Source: Bradyrhizobium sp. SSBR45G
GTDB lineage: Bacteria > Pseudomonadota > Alphaproteobacteria > Rhizobiales > Xanthobacteraceae
Direction: 5' to 3'
NCBI RefSeq assembly: GCF_030159255.1
Contig: NZ_BSCT01000053.1
Location: 1-40,668, forward strand
Length of the DNA: 40,668 nt
Part shown: piece after piece, positions 38,198 through 40,668 of the stretch
How the letters are laid out: every line of letters starts with the position of its first letter
Position numbering within the stretch: position 1 is the stretch's first letter
Notes under the pieces: generated by a model
The model's database searches: none
What the model was told of the DNA's origin: nothing
The model's input: the letters and a program-made list of their open reading frames with translations, nothing else
Program-made: the position numbers and the translations under genes

Positions 38198-39421
38198 ATG
38201 CCTGACGTCTCCGGACAGCGCGGGCCCAGGAATGCCCGAGATGCCCGCTCATCCCACGGGAGCATCGTTTCGGCGAGCCCGATGCCCCGGGTCATCCTGA
38301 ACGACACCACGCTCCGCGACGGCGAGCAGGCGCCGGGCGTCGCGTTCGCGCTCGGAGAAAAGGTCGCGATCGCCCGCGCGCTGGCGCGGGCCGGTGTCCC
38401 GGAGATCGAGGCGGGAACGCCGGCGATGGGCGCCGACGAGATCGCCGCCATCAGGGCGATCGTCGAGGCCGGCCTGCCGGCGACCATCATCGGCTGGTGC
38501 CGGATGCGCGAGGCGGATGTCGATGCCGCGATCGCCGCCGGCGTATCGATGGTGAATGTCTCCATCCCGACATCGGACATCCAGATCGCCGCCAAGCTCG
38601 GCGGCGGCCGCAGCGCCGCGCTGGAGCTGCTCAAGCGCGTCGTCGGCTATGCACGGAGCAAAGGATTGGCCGTTGCGGTCGGTGGCGAGGACTCTTCGCG
38701 CGCCGATGTCGGATTCCTGGCCGAGGTGATCGCGACCGCGAAATCGCTCGGCGCACGGCGCTTCCGGGTCGCGGATACGCTGAGCGTGCTCGATCCCGAC
38801 GCGACGTTTGCGCTCGTCAGCGCGTTGCGCGCGACCACCGATCTGGAGATCGAGTTTCACGGCCATGACGATCTCGGGCTTGCCACCGCCAACACGCTGT
38901 CGGCCGTCAAGGCCGGCGCGACGCATGCGTCGGTCACGGTGATCGGCCTCGGCGAGCGAGCAGGGAACGCGCCGCTGGAGGAGGTCGCCGTCGCTCTGCA
39001 GCAGCTCTACCGGCGCGAGACGGGCATCGTGCTCGCCGAGCTCGATCGCGTCGCGAACGTCGTCGCAGCCGCCGCAGCGCGGGTCATTCCGCTGAACAAG
39101 GCGATCGTCGGCGAGCATGTGTTCACGCACGAATCCGGCATCCATGTCGATGGACTGTTGAAGGATCAGCGGACCTATCAGGCGCTCGATCCGATGCTGT
39201 TCGGCCGCTCCAACCGGATCGTGATCGGCAAGCACTCCGGCCTGTCGGCGATCACCTCGCTGCTGTCGGATCTTCGCCTGCCGGCAAGCGCCGACCAGGC
39301 CCAGCGCATTCTGGCGCGCGTGCGCAAGCATGCCGTCGCCCACAAGGGACCCGTGCCGAAGGAGGCGGTCGCCGCCATTTGGCGCGAAGTGTGTGATCAC
39401 CCGCTCGCGAGCTTTGCCTGA
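38198..39421 (+). CDS. nifV: NifV, homocitrate synthase
   Basis: Condenses acetyl-CoA and 2-oxoglutarate to homocitrate, the organic ligand of FeMo-co. The 407 residues have the LeuA/HCS signature NDTTLRDGEQAPGVAF, the metal-binding FHGHDDLGLATAN, and GLGERAGNAPLEEV. The ATG at 38198 with GGAG ahead gives a 28-residue leader before the usual start; the ATG at 38282 is the alternative but has a poor ribosome site. Classical soybean bradyrhizobia lack nifV and rely on plant homocitrate, so its presence argues for free-living nitrogen fixation. Confidence 0.95.
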   Translation: MPDVSGQRGPRNARDARSSHGSIVSASPMPRVILNDTTLRDGEQAPGVAFALGEKVAIARALARAGVPEIEAGTPAMGADEIAAIRAIVEAGLPATIIGWCRMREADVDAAIAAGVSMVNVSIPTSDIQIAAKLGGGRSAALELLKRVVGYARSKGLAVAVGGEDSSRADVGFLAEVIATAKSLGARRFRVADTLSVLDPDATFALVSALRATTDLEIEFHGHDDLGLATANTLSAVKAGATHASVTVIGLGERAGNAPLEEVAVALQQLYRRETGIVLAELDRVANVVAAAAARVIPLNKAIVGEHVFTHESGIHVDGLLKDQRTYQALDPMLFGRSNRIVIGKHSGLSAITSLLSDLRLPASADQAQRILARVRKHAVAHKGPVPKEAVAAIWREVCDHPLASFA

Positions 39422-39423
39422 TC

Positions 39424-40215
39424 ATGAGCGATATCGTCGATACGCCGATTGCCAAGCCCGTCACCGCCGAGCCTGCGGCCCCCACGCTGTTCCGCCTGAT
39501 CCGCGAAGACATCGGTTGCGTCCGCTCGCGCGATCCCGCCGCCCGCAGCGAGATCGAGACCCTGCTGACCTATCCCGGCATCCACGCGCTGATCTGGCAT
39601 CGGCTTGCGCATCAGCTATGGATCCGCGGCTGGTGCTTTCCGGCGCGCCTGTTGTCGTGGCTTGGACGCTTCCTGTCGAATGTCGACATTCACCCGGGCG
39701 CCGAGATCGGCCGTCGCTTCTTCATCGACCATGGCGCCTGCGTCGTGATCGGCGAGACCGCGGAGGTCGGCGACGACGTCACGCTGTATCACGGGGTCAC
39801 CCTGGGCGGCACGTCGTGGTCGCCGGGCAAGCGGCATCCCACGCTCGAGAATGGCGTCGTCGTCGGTGCCGGCGCCAAAATCCTCGGACCGATCACGATC
39901 GGGCCGCGCACCCGCGTCGGCGCCAACTCGGTGGTCATCCAGAGCACGCCGCCGGATGTGACGGTCGTCGGCATCCCCGCCAAGGTGGTGCGGCCGGAGT
40001 TCACGCATCGCCGCACCGTCGGGCGCATCGATCTCGATCATCATCTGATGCCTGATCCGGTCGGTGAGGCGCTCTCCGTGATGCTGGACCGCATCGAGTT
40101 CCTCGAAGCGCAGCTCGCGCATGTCCGCCAGAAGGTGCGCCAGGGACCGCCACCTCCGCAGCCGACCAGCGCTTGCGAGGTTGATCCAATTCTGACCCAA
40201 GGAGCAAAGCAATGA
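39424..40215 (+). CDS. cysE: CysE, serine O-acetyltransferase (nif-linked)
   Basis: Makes O-acetylserine, the precursor of cysteine and thus of sulfur for NifS/SufS. The 263-residue product has the N-terminal helical part (LIREDIGCVRSRDPAARSEI) and the hexapeptide left-handed beta-helix, with the catalytic FIDHGACVVIGE and the GGTSWSPGKRHP loop. It starts two bases after the nifV stop and overlaps nifW by four (ATGA). A second cysE copy in the nif regulon is also known in Azotobacter. Confidence 0.93.
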   Translation: MSDIVDTPIAKPVTAEPAAPTLFRLIREDIGCVRSRDPAARSEIETLLTYPGIHALIWHRLAHQLWIRGWCFPARLLSWLGRFLSNVDIHPGAEIGRRFFIDHGACVVIGETAEVGDDVTLYHGVTLGGTSWSPGKRHPTLENGVVVGAGAKILGPITIGPRTRVGANSVVIQSTPPDVTVVGIPAKVVRPEFTHRRTVGRIDLDHHLMPDPVGEALSVMLDRIEFLEAQLAHVRQKVRQGPPPPQPTSACEVDPILTQGAKQ

Positions 40216-40550
40216 CTGCGGCAACCCCGAATGTTCTGGATCAGCTGAAGCAGACGTCCGCGGCCGAAGAGTTCTTCAAGCTGCTCGACGTCGACTACGA
40301 CCCCAAGGTGCTCAACGTCTGCCGGCTGCATATCCTCAGGCGGATGGGACAGTATCTCGTCAGCGAGGACTTCTCAGGGGTCTCCAACGAGGATGTCGCA
40401 GCCCGCTGCAAGTCGTTCCTGGAGCAGGCCTATCAGGACTTCACCGTCTCGACGCCGCTCGATCAGCGCGTCTTCAAGGTGCTGAAGGATGCGGTGGCGC
40501 CGCCGAAGCCTGCACCGAAGCCGTTCGTGTCGCTGACGACGCTCAAGTAA
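40212..40550 (+). CDS. nifW: NifW, nitrogenase-stabilising/protective protein
   Basis: A 112-residue NifW: LDQLKQTSAAEEFFKLLDVDYD, VLNVCRLHILRRMGQYL and FLEQAYQDFTVSTPLDQRVFKVL. It works with NifZ in MoFe protein maturation and is described as protecting it from oxygen. The ATG overlaps the cysE stop, with GGAGCAAAGC ahead. It is the last gene seen; the window ends about 120 bases later. Confidence 0.94.
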   Translation: MTAATPNVLDQLKQTSAAEEFFKLLDVDYDPKVLNVCRLHILRRMGQYLVSEDFSGVSNEDVAARCKSFLEQAYQDFTVSTPLDQRVFKVLKDAVAPPKPAPKPFVSLTTLK

Positions 40551-40579
40551 GACACGAACTGATGATGACACCTGGAAGC

Positions 40580-40618
40580 GGGGGGGGGGGGGGGGGGGGG
40601 CCGGGGGGGGGGGGGGGG
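40580..40618. repeat. Long guanine tract (G21-CC-G16)
   Basis: Twenty-one G, two C, then sixteen G, just 30 bases after the nifW stop. Such a run is exceptional even in a GC-rich genome. It can form G-quadruplexes and slip in replication, but may also be a sequencing or assembly flaw. No gene is visible between 40551 and the window end. Confidence 0.85.
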
Positions 40619-40668
40619 TGTATCGACACGATCAGGCGCATCTGAGCCCTCACCCGGATTGCATCTGA

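Overview
The window is a compact nitrogen-fixation island from a GC-rich alphaproteobacterium. The NifH and NifDK sequences, an Irr-type Fur regulator, a FixK/FNR-type box and the style of the intergenic palindromes all point to Bradyrhizobium. A nifV gene is present, whereas classical soybean bradyrhizobia lack one, and no nod genes are seen. This fits a photosynthetic or free-living-diazotroph lineage (ORS278/BTAi1-like). That species-level placement is inference. Some 57 protein genes are supported. No rRNA, tRNA, CRISPR array or intact transposase is seen.

Layout. (1) 1-6.4 kb: a 2[4Fe-4S] ferredoxin followed by sufBCDS, behind a NifA/sigma54-type promoter with two upstream activator sites (UAS). 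sufE lies convergent, downstream of an orphan receiver-domain gene. (2) 6.9-16.4 kb: nifH copy 1, nifD, nifK, nifE, nifN, nifX, two NifX-associated genes, fdxB and hspQ. (3) 16.7-19.7 kb: small unknowns, a sulfurtransferase and a Rieske ferredoxin. (4) 20.0-23.0 kb: iscA-like, a Nfu-only nifU, nifS, nifT and a SIR2-like gene. (5) 23.2-30.8 kb: one probable 15-gene operon, nifB-fdxN-hesB-TPR-LRV-nifZ-nifZ2, then small nif-associated genes, a DegT-family protein, a [2Fe-2S] ferredoxin and a truncated haemoglobin. (6) 31.2-33.2 kb, minus strand: TPR paralogue, sufT, a dienelactone-hydrolase-like gene and an unknown. (7) 33.4-34.5 kb: bolA, grx (CGFS) and a thioredoxin-fold [2Fe-2S] ferredoxin. 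(8) 34.5-38.0 kb: nifO and a second receiver gene (minus), then nifH copy 2, nifQ and irr. (9) 38.0-40.6 kb: nifV-cysE-nifW, then a poly-G tract.

How it works together. I located ten TGT-N10-ACA NifA sites and twelve -24/-12 sigma54-like promoters by eye. Most operons therefore look co-regulated by NifA-RpoN, although nifA itself is not in the window. The products cover nitrogenase (HDK), FeMo-co assembly (B, E, N, X, Q, V), P-cluster maturation (Z, W), Fe-S supply (SUF, NifS, Nfu, two A-type proteins, BolA/Grx), electron donors (several ferredoxins), cysteine and sulfur supply (CysE, sulfurtransferase) and probable O2/NO handling (haemoglobin).

Most notable: SUF appears wired into the nif regulon where NifU lacks its scaffold domain; two nifH copies each have a divergent receiver protein with its phospho-acceptor Asp replaced by Gly; a DegT-family protein lacks the PLP lysine; a dienelactone-hydrolase-like protein lacks its nucleophile; and perfect hairpins of unrelated sequence follow both nifH copies.
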